Notes: generated by a model from the sequence alone, not told the origin. DNA of 54,941 nucleotides from Propionibacterium australiense (GCF_003666605.1 NZ_RCIV01000015.1:1-54941), one strand, 5' to 3'. Shown: positions 35,943-45,210, counted from the first letter of the stretch. Numbers and translations are program-made.

Positions 35943-37322
35943 ATGAGCACACCTCAGCAACCGGGCGCTGGTGGCGCCGGGCAGAACAACTGGGCCAACC
36001 AGCCGTCCCAGCCGAACAATGGCTGGCAACCCGGCCAGGGCGTCCCGAACCAGGGCCCGATGGGCAACCAGGGCGCTCAACCCCAGAACACGCCGTGGCA
36101 GCAGGCTCAGCAGGGATATCAACCTCAGCCGCAGCAGGGCTACGGGCAGCCGGGAGCACAGCAGCCAGCCGCCTTCGCCGCCCAGGGACCCACCCAGCCC
36201 AACCCGGCGCAGCAGCCCCAGCAAGGTCCCTGGCCGGGCCAGGCCAATGCGTACCCGGGCCAGGCCAATGCGTACCCAGGTGCCGGCCCCGCGCAGCCCG
36301 GAGCGCCCGCAGCCATGGGCTCCTCGGCCAAACCGAAGCCCGCGAAACTGATCATCATCATCGTTTCGATCATCCTGGCGCTCATCGTCGGCACCGTACT
36401 GGCCATCACCCTCCTGGGCGGCTCGAACGAGAAGAAGGCCAAGCAGACCGTCGAGGACTACCTCACCGCCATCTCCCAAGGTGATGCCGACAAGGCCAGG
36501 AGTTACCTACTCGGCTCACTCCTCGACACGTCCCTGCTCACCAACGAGGTGCTCAAGGATTCCAACGAGCGCGCCCCGATGACCAACGTCGCCGTCGAGG
36601 ACGCACAGCAAGTCACCGGCTCCGACACCCAGTACCAGGTCCCGGTCAGCTACACCATCGACGACACGACCACCCGGACCAAGCTCTTGGTCACCTTCTC
36701 CAGCGGCAACCCGTTCGTGGACGCGCCCCCCACCATGCCGCTGAGCCTGCTCGACGATGTTGAGGTCCGAGTCAACGGGGTCTCCCCCGACAGCGACTCC
36801 CCGTACGTCTTCCCCGGCAACTACACCATCACCACCGACAACGAGTACCTGATGATCAAGGACGGCGAGATCGAGGTCTACGACCCCACAGAACCCATCC
36901 TCGACGTCCCGACCCTTGATGTCTCCGAAGCCGGTACCCAGATGTTCCGGGAGAAGGTCATCGCCGCGGCCCAGGAGTGCCTGGCCTCCAACCGGCTCGA
37001 CTCCGGCTGCGGAGAACCGCTCCCGGCCACCTGGGAAAGCGGCGAAACCCTCGACGAGGGCACCGTCAAGCGTTCCCAGAACGCCACCGAAGCCGCCAAG
37101 CTGCAGTCGGTGTCCCCCACGCTCGGCCTCAAGGGGGCGACCATCCTCTCAGCGTCCTACGCCGAACTCGGCACCATCGACACCACCGTCGGCTGCCGCA
37201 AGGACGGTCAGCACGGCGAGTGCACCGTGCACAAGACCCTCTTCGGAGTGGAAACGGGCTGGTACTTCGGGTCGCCGTCCATCGACGTGACCGACCCGGA
37301 CCTGAAGGTCAAGTGGGAGTGA
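35943..37322 (+). CDS. Tandem membrane-anchored paralogue 4 with long Gln/Pro-rich N-terminus
   Basis: A 459-aa paralogue, the most diverged and likely the ancestral-type copy. The cytoplasmic part (1-130) is rich in Gln, Pro, Asn and Gly and contains a 21-bp tandem repeat (36236-36277; PGQANAY twice). One transmembrane segment follows (LIIIIVSIILALIVGTVLAI, about 137-156), then the family external domain (VEDYLTAISQGDADKARSYL, VFPGNYTIT, CLASNRLDSGCG, FGSPSIDVTDPDLKVKWE). It has its own promoter: TAGAAT at 35905-35910 and GGAGAGGACC before the ATG. Its stop overlaps a GTG of the following broken kinase gene by 3 nt. Confidence 0.72.
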   Translation: MSTPQQPGAGGAGQNNWANQPSQPNNGWQPGQGVPNQGPMGNQGAQPQNTPWQQAQQGYQPQPQQGYGQPGAQQPAAFAAQGPTQPNPAQQPQQGPWPGQANAYPGQANAYPGAGPAQPGAPAAMGSSAKPKPAKLIIIIVSIILALIVGTVLAITLLGGSNEKKAKQTVEDYLTAISQGDADKARSYLLGSLLDTSLLTNEVLKDSNERAPMTNVAVEDAQQVTGSDTQYQVPVSYTIDDTTTRTKLLVTFSSGNPFVDAPPTMPLSLLDDVEVRVNGVSPDSDSPYVFPGNYTITTDNEYLMIKDGEIEVYDPTEPILDVPTLDVSEAGTQMFREKVIAAAQECLASNRLDSGCGEPLPATWESGETLDEGTVKRSQNATEAAKLQSVSPTLGLKGATILSASYAELGTIDTTVGCRKDGQHGECTVHKTLFGVETGWYFGSPSIDVTDPDLKVKWE

Positions 37323-37613
37323 CCGCCTCCGCCCCGGCGACGATCACAGCAGCGGAGGCCCCGGCGCGGGCAGCCGGTCTGGTCCGGGGCGCAAGGCACC
37401 TCCTCGGTGTCGTCGGGGAACCCGGATCGGGCAAGTCGACGCTGGCCGCCTCGCTCAGGGACTTCCCGGGTGGGGCGTCTGACCGCCCGCCACATCGCCA
37501 CCGGGAAGACCCAGGAGGCGGCTGCGGCCTGGGCGAACGGCCCCGACGAGACCAATGCCCGTCTCATCCGGGAGAGCGCGAGGAACGCGGACGTGATCGT
37601 CACGGCCAGCTGA
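37319..37613 (+). pseudogene. Nucleoside/nucleotide kinase gene with internal deletion and frameshift
   Basis: The first frame from GTG 37319 gives LLGVVGEPGSGKSTLAASL, a P-loop kinase N-terminus. After about 37470 the reading continues in another frame as GRLTARHIATGKTQEAAAAW and DETNARLIRESARNADVIV, the C-terminus of the same actinobacterial uridine-kinase-like family. The central 100 or more residues are missing. The joined remnant is under 100 codons and cannot be an active kinase. Confidence 0.8.
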
Positions 37614-37657
37614 GCCCGCCCCGGCACGAGCTTGGTCGCCACGTCTAGGCTGAGCCC

Positions 37658-38032
37658 ATGACGAATCCCACGAAACCCGAGGTCGCCCTTCCCTCGGCTG
37701 CACCCACCAGCCTCATGATCGAGGACCTCGCCGAAGGCGATGGCACCGAGGCCACCGCCGGCTCGCTCGTCGACGTGCACTACGTGGGCGTCGCGCTGAG
37801 CACGGGCGAGGAGTTCGACTCGAGTTACGGTCGCGGTGAGCCGCTGACCTTCCAGCTCGGCGCAGGCCAGGTCATCGCCGGCTGGGACCGGGGCGTCCAG
37901 GGCATGAAGGTGGGTGGCCGTCGTCAGCTCGTCATTCCTGCGCACATGGGTTACGGCACGCGCGGGGTCGGCGGTGTCATCAAGCCGAACGAGACGCTCG
38001 TCTTCGTCTGTGATCTCGTGAACGTTCACTGA
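37658..38032 (+). CDS. FKBP-type peptidyl-prolyl cis-trans isomerase
   Basis: A 124-aa single-domain FKBP. DVHYVGVALSTGEEFDSSYGRGEPLTF carries the conserved Tyr and Asp of the binding pocket, VIAGWDRGVQGMKVGG the conserved Trp, and IPAHMGYGTRG and TLVFVCDLVNV complete the fold. There is no signal peptide, so it is cytoplasmic. It helps protein folding by proline isomerisation. TAGGCT lies 6 nt before the ATG with no ribosome binding site, pointing to a leaderless mRNA. Confidence 0.94.
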   Translation: MTNPTKPEVALPSAAPTSLMIEDLAEGDGTEATAGSLVDVHYVGVALSTGEEFDSSYGRGEPLTFQLGAGQVIAGWDRGVQGMKVGGRRQLVIPAHMGYGTRGVGGVIKPNETLVFVCDLVNVH

Positions 38033-38122
38033 GCCCCGGGCAGTCGCCCGACCCGGCATGGCTGCCCGAACCCATCCGGCGGACGAGCAGACACCGGGCG
38101 GCAGGAGAACCCGAGGCACAGC

Positions 38123-38158
38123 GGTGGGCTCGGCGCATCCGACGTCGCCGAGCCCACC
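38123..38158. terminator. Bidirectional terminator between convergent genes
   Basis: A perfect 13-bp stem (GGTGGGCTCGGCG with CGCCGAGCCCACC) and a 10-nt loop, with extra AGCGG/CCGCT pairing outside. It lies between the FKBP gene (plus) and the unknown gene at 38395 (minus). The rest of 38033-38394 shows no gene. Confidence 0.7.
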
Positions 38159-38394
38159 ATCGCCGCTCCTGCCCCGAGACCCAGGCAACCCCCAAGCCCG
38201 TCTCGTGCGAGCGGCGCCCCGCGCAGTGCGCGGGTTCCGATCCCCCTCGATCCACAGAGGGGAATCGCACCCATGTGAATCGGCGCCCTGACCCGAGGTC
38301 CTGCGCCGGATCCATGGAGAGGATAATGACTCGCAGACGCAAGGAATGACTGTGTGGGATCAGTGGGATTCCTGTGAAGGCGACCGGCCCCGTC

Positions 38395-39120
38395 TCACCG
38401 CCTCAGCAGCTCGGCAACCTGTTCCCCGGACCAGCTGTACTCGGTCATCTCGATGACCCGCGATGGGGCGAGTTCGGCGCCCCAGCCGATCCCGGCGCAC
38501 GAGACGGCGATGGTGATACAGGCGTCCTGCAGGCCGGGGACGAGCCATTCGGGTTCGGCCTGCTCGTTGACGAGTTCGTCGAACTCGTGGCGGTCACCGG
38601 CGATGGCGGCGCGGACGACGAGCATGCCGTAGGCGCGGGCCGCGGCCTCGGCCTGCTGCTCGGACTCGGTGACCAGGCGCTGACCCAGCGTCGTCGCGAC
38701 GAGCTGGGGCAGGTCCTCGGGGGCAAGGCCGGCGCCCTTCTCGGCGAGCCAGTCCGGCACGAGCACGGGCTCGCCCGAGTCGACTGCGGCGCGCATCCGG
38801 GCCCCCAGATCGGTGAGCATGCTGCACGCCAACGACAATGCGCCCACGAACTGGCAGACGAAGGTGACGCCATAGGTCAGCCAGTTGCTCTCGTCCGAGT
38901 CACCGATGCCCCGGCCGGCCTCGACCGCTCTCGCATCGGACAGGAGCACGCTCTTGTTGAGCCGCCAGGCCTCCTCCCACGGAACCGTCACGGAATACGG
39001 CTGGTAGTGGATCTCGCCGTTCTCGTCCGGAGCCGGCGTGGGGACCGGTTCGGCGTCCGGGTCACCCCACCACTCACCCGTGATCGGGTAGGTGATCTTC
39101 TTGTCATGGCTCATGCTCAT
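38395..39120 (-). CDS. Uncharacterised 241-aa protein
   Basis: I do not recognise this protein. It is acidic and mostly soluble, with a helical middle (VTFVCQFVGALSLACSMLTDLGARM, residues about 82-106) and a second helical part rich in Glu and Ala. The start at MSMSHDKKITYPI is chosen because GAAGGG lies upstream and the longer frame is low-complexity. Coding is supported by codon bias and the absence of a better frame on the other strand. It stands alone between the terminator at 38123 and the histidine kinase gene and may be a host-interaction or conserved hypothetical protein; no role can be given. Confidence 0.6.
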   Translation of the reverse strand: MSMSHDKKITYPITGEWWGDPDAEPVPTPAPDENGEIHYQPYSVTVPWEEAWRLNKSVLLSDARAVEAGRGIGDSDESNWLTYGVTFVCQFVGALSLACSMLTDLGARMRAAVDSGEPVLVPDWLAEKGAGLAPEDLPQLVATTLGQRLVTESEQQAEAAARAYGMLVVRAAIAGDRHEFDELVNEQAEPEWLVPGLQDACITIAVSCAGIGWGAELAPSRVIEMTEYSWSGEQVAELLRR

Positions 39121-39344
39121 GGTCAGGCCCTTCGCGTGCGGGACTCGTGGAGTGGTGGTCTTCGTCAGGTGCCCGGCGGGCAACCGCACTGCGCCGAGAC
39201 TACCGGTCACCACCGGACGGCCCGCGACCGCCCCGATGGTTCCGCGCAGACCGACGCACGGCAGGCCCAGACCCGGGCCGCCGGCCTGCCTTCGGCGTGA
39301 TGGGGCCAGGCCCATCACAAACACCGGCCCGGCGCGCCACCGGC

Positions 39345-40247
39345 TCACTCGGCCAGTGGGAGTCTCACCGTGAAGACGAGGTCCTCATCGTCCAGGGCGG
39401 CATGCACCGTGCCGCTCATCCTGTCCACCAGTTCGGCGACGATCGACAGGCCAAGACCCGCATGCGGACCGCCGCGGGCCGGATCGGCCCGCCAGGAGCG
39501 TTCGAACAGGTGCTGGACGTCGGCCTCGGTGAGCCCGGTCGTCTGGTTCGTCACGGCGAGCACGGCCACGTCGCCGTCCCGGGACAGTGCGACGCGCAGT
39601 GGCCCGCCGCCGTGCACGAGAGCGTTCGAGACAAGGTTGGTGATGATCCTCGTGAACGCCGTGACGTCGACGCGCACCGGTAGCGCGACGGACGGCAGGG
39701 CGACGACCGGTTCGACGCCGCCGGCCGCGAAGTGCGTCTGGAAACCGATGAGGACCTGCGAGACGAGGGCCGTCGCATCTGCCCGCTCGATGCGCAGCGT
39801 GTGGTCGGCCGAGTCCAGGACGCTCAGCTCGAAGAAGTCGTCGACGAGCCTCGACAGGTCATCGACCCTTGCCAGCACGATCTCCAGCCGGCCAGGAACG
39901 GCCTGGGGGCCGTCCCGTTCGACCAGCTGCAGATAGCCCTTCACGGCGATCATCGGGGTCTTCAGGTCGTGCGAGATGTTGGCGATCTCGCGGCGCAGCC
40001 GCCCCTCGCGCCGCTCGGCCTGCGCCAGGCGCTCCTGCCCGTCCCGCCAGGCCAGGTCGATCTCGGCGGCCAGGGCCTCCAGTTCGTCGTCACGGGTGTC
40101 CACCACCAGGGGCTCCTGGACTCCCGAGGACCTGCGGGCGGCGACCTGGGCGCGCAGCTCGCCGACCCGGCCTCGCAGCCGTCGGGCACGCCGCGCGAAC
40201 AGGATCGCGGCGAACGCCATCACGCCCGCCGCGATCCACCCGGTCAT
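39345..40247 (-). CDS. Sensor histidine kinase
   Basis: A 300-aa kinase with one N-terminal transmembrane segment (WIAAGVMAFAAILFA) and no extracellular loop. The HisKA H-box is NISHDLKTPMIAVKGYL (His near residue 104), the N-box LVSNALVH near 200, and the G-box GLGLSIVAELVDR near 268. Lack of a sensor domain is typical of kinases that sense through a partner ABC transporter. It ends the operon that includes the ABC genes and, 12 nt upstream, the permease gene, and probably phosphorylates the regulator at 42130. Confidence 0.93.
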   Translation of the reverse strand: MTGWIAAGVMAFAAILFARRARRLRGRVGELRAQVAARRSSGVQEPLVVDTRDDELEALAAEIDLAWRDGQERLAQAERREGRLRREIANISHDLKTPMIAVKGYLQLVERDGPQAVPGRLEIVLARVDDLSRLVDDFFELSVLDSADHTLRIERADATALVSQVLIGFQTHFAAGGVEPVVALPSVALPVRVDVTAFTRIITNLVSNALVHGGGPLRVALSRDGDVAVLAVTNQTTGLTEADVQHLFERSWRADPARGGPHAGLGLSIVAELVDRMSGTVHAALDDEDLVFTVRLPLAE

Positions 40248-40259
40248 GGCCCCATCCTG

Positions 40260-41087
40260 TCAGCTCAGCTCACGGCGGCGCAGCCACGCCACGCAGGCGG
40301 CCAGGAGCAGCGGGATCGCGACGGCGACGAGGATCCACGCCTGGGTGAGCAGCTCGGGCTCGGCCCAGTACCGGGAGATCCGGTTGACGTGGCGCAGCGG
40401 GTTGACCGAGGTGAGGGTCTCGAAGACCCGGCCCGGCTCGTCACCGCCCAACGACATGGCGATCAGGTCGCCCATGATGAGCACGAGGATCAGGACGAGC
40501 GAGACGACCCGACTCGACGTGAGGAGGGCCACCAGCGCGCCGAGGAGCATGACCACCGTGTACAGGCAGAACTGCACCGCGACGAAACCGAGCCAGGTGC
40601 GCACCTGGTCGCCGGTGAGCGACTGGTGCTCGCCCAGGAGCGTCAGCCCCATGGTGAGGCCATTGTGCACGAACCACAGCACGCCCGTGACGAGAAGACC
40701 GACAACGAGCTTGGAGCAGAACAGCTTCACCTGCGGCTGACCGGCCGCCACGGCGAGCTTCGAGATGCCGGAGCGGTCATCGGCAGTGGTGATCGTCGTC
40801 ATCGTGATCACCATGGCGAACAGGGCGACGATCCCGAAGCACGACGCCGAGTAGACCAGTTCCCAGAACTGCGGGTTGTCGGGGTCGGCGAAGGCGAAAC
40901 CGCGGAAGCCGTCGATGAGCGCCACGCCGTCCTTCTCACCGATCACACCGCCGAAGGAGAAACTGCCCTCACCCCAGACGAAGAGGCTGAACACGCCGAT
41001 GACGAGCGCGAACGCCGGGATGATCGTCTTGGCGAAGCGTGAGCGGATGAAGCGGTAGAAGTCGGCGCGCATGATGTTGACGAACAT
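40260..41087 (-). CDS. ABC-2 type transporter permease
   Basis: A 275-aa membrane protein with six hydrophobic segments in the ABC-2 pattern (FYRFIRSRFAKTIIPAFALVIG at the N-terminus, later VVMLLGALVALLTSSRVVSLVLIL). It pairs with the ATPase ending 1 bp upstream. Such pairs with a two-component system often give resistance to peptide antibiotics or bacteriocins; that function is inferred from the gene set only. Confidence 0.85.
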   Translation of the reverse strand: MFVNIMRADFYRFIRSRFAKTIIPAFALVIGVFSLFVWGEGSFSFGGVIGEKDGVALIDGFRGFAFADPDNPQFWELVYSASCFGIVALFAMVITMTTITTADDRSGISKLAVAAGQPQVKLFCSKLVVGLLVTGVLWFVHNGLTMGLTLLGEHQSLTGDQVRTWLGFVAVQFCLYTVVMLLGALVALLTSSRVVSLVLILVLIMGDLIAMSLGGDEPGRVFETLTSVNPLRHVNRISRYWAEPELLTQAWILVAVAIPLLLAACVAWLRRRELS

Positions 41088-41088
41088 C

Positions 41089-41991
41089 TCAGGCCCCTTT
41101 CACGATCTCGGTGAAGTAGTCCTCGAGGCTCATCGAGCGGGCCTCCAGGGCGCTGACGGCGATGCCGGCCCCCACGAGCCGGGCATTGATGGCGGCGGCC
41201 TCGTCCAGCCGCTCGGTCAGGACGATCTCGTCGTCGGTGGCGGTGTAGCGCCTGATGCCGAGGGACTCCTCCAGGATGGTGACCGCCCGGGCCGGGTCGT
41301 CGACGCGGATGCGCAGGCTCTGCTCGCACCGCTCGTGCAGCTGCTCGGCGCTGATCTGCTGGGCCAGCCTGCCGTGGTGGATGAAGCCGTACCAGCTGGC
41401 GAACAGGTCGAGTTCGGCGAGCAGGTGCGAGGAGATGAGGACCGTCGTGCCCTCCTCGCGGGCCCGGCGGACGAGCTCGCGGCGGATCGTGACCATCCAG
41501 GTCGGGTCGAGGCCGTTGACGGGTTCGTCGAGGATGAGCAGTTCGGGATTGCCGAGGAAGGCGGTGGCGAGCCCGAGCCGCTGGCGCATGCCGAGGGAGA
41601 AGGCACGTGCCTTCTTCTTCCCGGTGTCGGCGAGGCCGACGAGTTCGAGTGCCTCGGCAACCCAGTGCCGGCCGGCCAGGCCGCGCTGGATGCGCAGGGC
41701 CTCCAGGTTCTGGCGTGCGGTGAGGTCGAGACTGAGGGCCGGGGCGTCGATGAGGGCGCCGATCCGGCGCCGCTGCTCGTTCAGCCCCGTCGAGCGGCCG
41801 AACAGTTCGATGCTGCCGCTCGTTGGCCTTGCCAGCCCGGTGAGCAACCGGATGAGTGTCGTCTTGCCGGCCCCGTTCTGCCCGACCAGGCCGTAGATCT
41901 GCCCAGGTTGCACCTCGATCGACACCTCGTCGAGAGCCCTGAGCCGCCCGTATGCCTTGGTCAGGCCCTGCGTGCGGATGACGGTCTCCAT
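41089..41991 (-). CDS. ABC transporter ATP-binding protein (BcrA-like)
   Basis: A 300-aa ATPase with Walker A GQNGAGKTTLI near residue 38, signature FSLGMRQRLGLA near 134, and Walker B ELLILDEPVNGLDP near 150. The extra C-terminal 80 residues are typical of drug/peptide-resistance ABC-2 ATPases. AGGAG precedes ATG 41991. It lies in the order regulator, ATPase, permease, kinase. Confidence 0.93.
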   Translation of the reverse strand: METVIRTQGLTKAYGRLRALDEVSIEVQPGQIYGLVGQNGAGKTTLIRLLTGLARPTSGSIELFGRSTGLNEQRRRIGALIDAPALSLDLTARQNLEALRIQRGLAGRHWVAEALELVGLADTGKKKARAFSLGMRQRLGLATAFLGNPELLILDEPVNGLDPTWMVTIRRELVRRAREEGTTVLISSHLLAELDLFASWYGFIHHGRLAQQISAEQLHERCEQSLRIRVDDPARAVTILEESLGIRRYTATDDEIVLTERLDEAAAINARLVGAGIAVSALEARSMSLEDYFTEIVKGA

Positions 41992-42129
41992 CGTCCACTC
42001 CTGCCCCGGGGATGCGCCCCCGCTATCTGTTCGACAGGACGATCCTCGCGGGCAGATCTCAAGAAAATGTGAAGCAGACGGTCAAGACTTCCTCAAGAAA
42101 CAGGGCTCGAAGAAACAGGGCTCGGGCAA
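41992..42129 (-). promoter_or_regulatory. Promoter region with tandem 15-bp repeats
   Basis: AAGAAACAGGGCTCG occurs twice head to tail (42095-42109 and 42110-42124). TTGACC lies at 42085-42080 on the minus strand, followed by several TCTTGA motifs. Direct repeats of this size upstream of an ABC operon suit an OmpR-type regulator; the downstream ATPase gene is the likely target. The repeats begin 6 nt beyond the regulator stop codon. Confidence 0.5.
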
Positions 42130-42816
42130 TCACGCCGGCCGCAGCGTGTAGCCGATGCCCCAGACGGTGCGGATCGGGTCGCTTCCGCTGGCCTCGCGGA
42201 TCTTGCGGCGCAGATTCGACATGTGCGTGTTGACGGTGCGCTCGTCGTATCCCGCCGCAGCGCCCCAGACCTCGGCGTACAACTGCGGCTTGGACAAGAC
42301 CATGCGCGGGGCACGCATGAGGGCGGTGAGCAGGCCGAACTCGGTGCTCGTGAGGGCGAGCTCGTGGCCGTCCGCGCTGGCCCGCCGCTCCGTCTCGTCG
42401 AGCAGCAGGCCGGCGGCCTCGTGGACGACCCCGACCGCACCGGCGCTGCCGGCGCGGCGCAGCGCGGCCTCGGCGCGGGCGACGACCTCGTCGACGTCGA
42501 AGGGCTTCGTGACGTAGTCGTCGGCGCCCATGTGGAGCAGGTCGATCTTGGTGCGGGTGGTCTCGCGGGCCGAGATGACGATGACCGGCACCTGCGACTC
42601 GGCGCGGATGGCGGCCAGGACCTCGTCGCCGCTCTTGAAGGGCAGCATGAGGTCGAGCAGCACCAGGTCGGGGCGCTCGGAATGGGCGAGGCGGATGCCG
42701 TCGGGGCCGGTGCGGGCGGGCACGACGCGCCAGCCCTGCTCGGCGAAGATGTCGCCGAGCAGCTGGCCGGCCTGCCTGTCGTCCTCGACGATCAGCACCA
42801 CGGGTTCGGGGCTCAC
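42130..42816 (-). CDS. OmpR-family response regulator
   Basis: A 228-aa regulator. The receiver domain has the acidic pocket (VEDD near residue 11), phosphoacceptor Asp in LVLLDLMLPFKSGD near 54 and Lys in VTKPFDVDE near 104. The C-terminal winged helix has LTSTEFGLLTALMRAP and RTVNTHMSNLRRKI. The start is GTG 42816; CACAAT 6 nt upstream with no ribosome binding site suggests leaderless translation. Partner kinase at 39345. Confidence 0.95.
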   Translation of the reverse strand: MSPEPVVLIVEDDRQAGQLLGDIFAEQGWRVVPARTGPDGIRLAHSERPDLVLLDLMLPFKSGDEVLAAIRAESQVPVIVISARETTRTKIDLLHMGADDYVTKPFDVDEVVARAEAALRRAGSAGAVGVVHEAAGLLLDETERRASADGHELALTSTEFGLLTALMRAPRMVLSKPQLYAEVWGAAAGYDERTVNTHMSNLRRKIREASGSDPIRTVWGIGYTLRPA

Positions 42817-42942
42817 GGCGCCATTGTGCCAGTGGCGAACGGATATGGCACCGTCATGGCCCGACCCATCGCCGGGGGCTGCTCATCGACCGCGCTGCTC
42901 ATTCCTGCTCGCCTCCCCGACCCGCCCCGCCGGCGAGGCTGC

Positions 42943-45210
42943 TCAGCGATTCGGCTGGAAGCCGCGCAGCCGCAGGCTGTTCGTCACGACGAAGACCGAG
43001 CTGAACGCCATGGCGGCCCCGGCGATCATGGGGTTGAGCAGGCCGGCCACGGCGATCGGGATGGCGCAGACGTTGTAGAAGAAGGCCCAGAACAGATTGC
43101 CGCGGATGGTGCGCAGCGTGGCGCGTGACAGGGCGATGGCGTCGACGGCGAGCATGAGGTCGTGGCGCATGAGCGTCAGATCGCTGGCCGCGATGGCCGC
43201 ATCGGTGCCGGTGCCCATGGCGATGCCGAGTTCGGCGGCGGCCAGGGCGGCCGCATCGTTGACGCCGTCCCCGATCATGGCGACCCGATGGCCCTTCCCG
43301 CGCAGACCGTTGACGACGGACAGCTTCTGCTCGGGCAGCACCTGGGCGTGCACCTCGTCGATGCCGACCTGCGCGGCCACGTGGCCGGCGGCCCGCTCGT
43401 TGTCGCCGGTCAGCATGACCGTCCGCAGGCCCAGTGCGTGGAAGCGCTCGACGGCTCGCGCAGAGTTGGCGGCGATCTCGTCAGAGACGGCGATGACGCC
43501 GCGGACGGCACCGGCCCAGGCGACGAAGACGACCGTCGCCCCCCGGGCCGAGGCGCTGTCGGCCGCCTCGGCGAGCGGGGCGGGGATCGCCATGGCCTGG
43601 TCGGCCATGAGGGCGCTGCTGCCGGCGAAGGCCGCCGTACCGTCGAGGACGGCCTGCACGCCGCGGCCCGGGATGGTGCGGAAGTCCTCGGCCTGCGGCA
43701 CGGCCCCCCGCTCGGCCGCCCTGGCGACGATGGCCTCGGCGATCGGATGCTCCGAGCCGGCCTCGAGGGCGGCGGCATTGGCGAGCACGGCGCTGTCGTC
43801 CTCGCCGCCGGCCGGCACGATCCGCTGGACGCTCATCTCGCCCTTGGTGAGGGTGCCGGTCTTGTCCATGACGACCGTGTCGATGGCCCTGGCCCGTTCC
43901 AGGGCCTCGGGTCCCCGGATGAGGACACCGAGCTGGGCGCCGCGGCCGGTTCCGGCGAGCAGGGCCGTCGGGGTGGCCAGGCCGAGGGCGCAGGGGCAGC
44001 TGATGATGAGCACCGAGACGCCGGCGGTGACGGCGAAGCTGACGCCCGCCCCGGCGAGAAGCCAGGCCAGCAGGGTGATCAGGGCGAGACCGATGACGAC
44101 CGGCACGAACACGGCGGCGATCCGGTCGGCAAGGCGCTGGGCGTTGGACTTGCCGGTCTGGGCCTGCTCGACGAGGTGGGCGATCTGGGACAGCTGGGTG
44201 TCGGCGCCCACGGCCGTGGCCTGCACGACGAGTCGGCCATTGGTGTTGAGGGTGGCGCCGACGACATGGTCGCCGGGACCGACCTCGACCGGCACGGACT
44301 CGCCGGTGATGACATGGGCGTCGATGGCCGAGTTGCCCTCGACGACGTCACCGTCCGAGGCGACCTTCTCGCCGGGGCGGACGACGAAGCGCTGGCCCAC
44401 CCGCAGGGCCTCGATCGGCCTGGTGGTCTCGGTGCCGTCGTCGTCGAGGACGTGGACGTGTCTGGCGCCCATCATGAGCAGCTCGCGCAGCGCCGAGCCG
44501 GCCTCGGACTTGGAGCGGGCCTCGATCCAGCGGCCCAGGAGGATGAAGGTGATGGTGCCGCAGGCCGCCTCGAAGTAGACGGCGTCGAGGGCGTCGGCGC
44601 GCATGAGGTGGAGGCTGAAGGGATGCTTCATGCCGATCGTCCCGGCATTGCCGAAGACGAGACAGTAGGCGCTCCAGAGATAGGCGGCCAGGGTGCCGAC
44701 GGAGATGAGCGTGTCCATCGTGAAGGCGCCGTGCCTGAGGTTGACCCATGCGGAGCGGTGGAAGCCCCAGCCTCCCCAGAACAGCACGGGGGTGGTGAGC
44801 GCGAAGACCACCCACTGCCAGCCGGGGAACTGCAGGGGCGTGATCATCGACACGAGCATGACCGGCACGGCGATGCAGGCCGACAGGACGAGGCGGCGCC
44901 TGATCCGCTCGGCGTGTTCCCGGGCCCTGGCCTCGGCGTCCTCGCCGGGATCCGGCAGGCTGGCGTCGTAGCCGGCGGCCCGGACGACCTCGATGAGCGA
45001 ATCGGCGTCGGTGCCGTGAGGGGCCAGGACGTGCGCCTTGGCCGTCGCGTAGTTCACCGCGGCCTGGACACCGTCGACCTTGTTGAGCTTCTTCTGGATG
45101 CGCGCGGCGCAGGAGGCGCAGGTCATGCCCTGCACGTCGAGGTCGATGCTCGAGAACTCCTGGGACGCGGGGTTGCCGGCGCCCGGCTCGGCGCGCGCGG
45201 TGTCGGTCAT
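42943..45210 (-). CDS. copA: Copper-exporting P1B-type ATPase
   Basis: A 755-aa P-type ATPase that pumps Cu(I) out of the cell. An N-terminal heavy-metal domain has GMTCASCAARIQ near residue 30. Membrane helices, the TGES actuator loop (VITGESVPVEV), the metal-binding CPC in IISCPCALGLATP, the phosphorylation motif DKTGTLTKGE, the SEHPIAEAI HP motif and MIGDGVNDAAALA all occur in order. The start MTDTARAEPG is chosen; the open frame extends upstream without similarity. It follows copZ on the same strand with a 136-bp gap. Confidence 0.96.
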   Translation of the reverse strand: MTDTARAEPGAGNPASQEFSSIDLDVQGMTCASCAARIQKKLNKVDGVQAAVNYATAKAHVLAPHGTDADSLIEVVRAAGYDASLPDPGEDAEARAREHAERIRRRLVLSACIAVPVMLVSMITPLQFPGWQWVVFALTTPVLFWGGWGFHRSAWVNLRHGAFTMDTLISVGTLAAYLWSAYCLVFGNAGTIGMKHPFSLHLMRADALDAVYFEAACGTITFILLGRWIEARSKSEAGSALRELLMMGARHVHVLDDDGTETTRPIEALRVGQRFVVRPGEKVASDGDVVEGNSAIDAHVITGESVPVEVGPGDHVVGATLNTNGRLVVQATAVGADTQLSQIAHLVEQAQTGKSNAQRLADRIAAVFVPVVIGLALITLLAWLLAGAGVSFAVTAGVSVLIISCPCALGLATPTALLAGTGRGAQLGVLIRGPEALERARAIDTVVMDKTGTLTKGEMSVQRIVPAGGEDDSAVLANAAALEAGSEHPIAEAIVARAAERGAVPQAEDFRTIPGRGVQAVLDGTAAFAGSSALMADQAMAIPAPLAEAADSASARGATVVFVAWAGAVRGVIAVSDEIAANSARAVERFHALGLRTVMLTGDNERAAGHVAAQVGIDEVHAQVLPEQKLSVVNGLRGKGHRVAMIGDGVNDAAALAAAELGIAMGTGTDAAIAASDLTLMRHDLMLAVDAIALSRATLRTIRGNLFWAFFYNVCAIPIAVAGLLNPMIAGAAMAFSSVFVVTNSLRLRGFQPNR

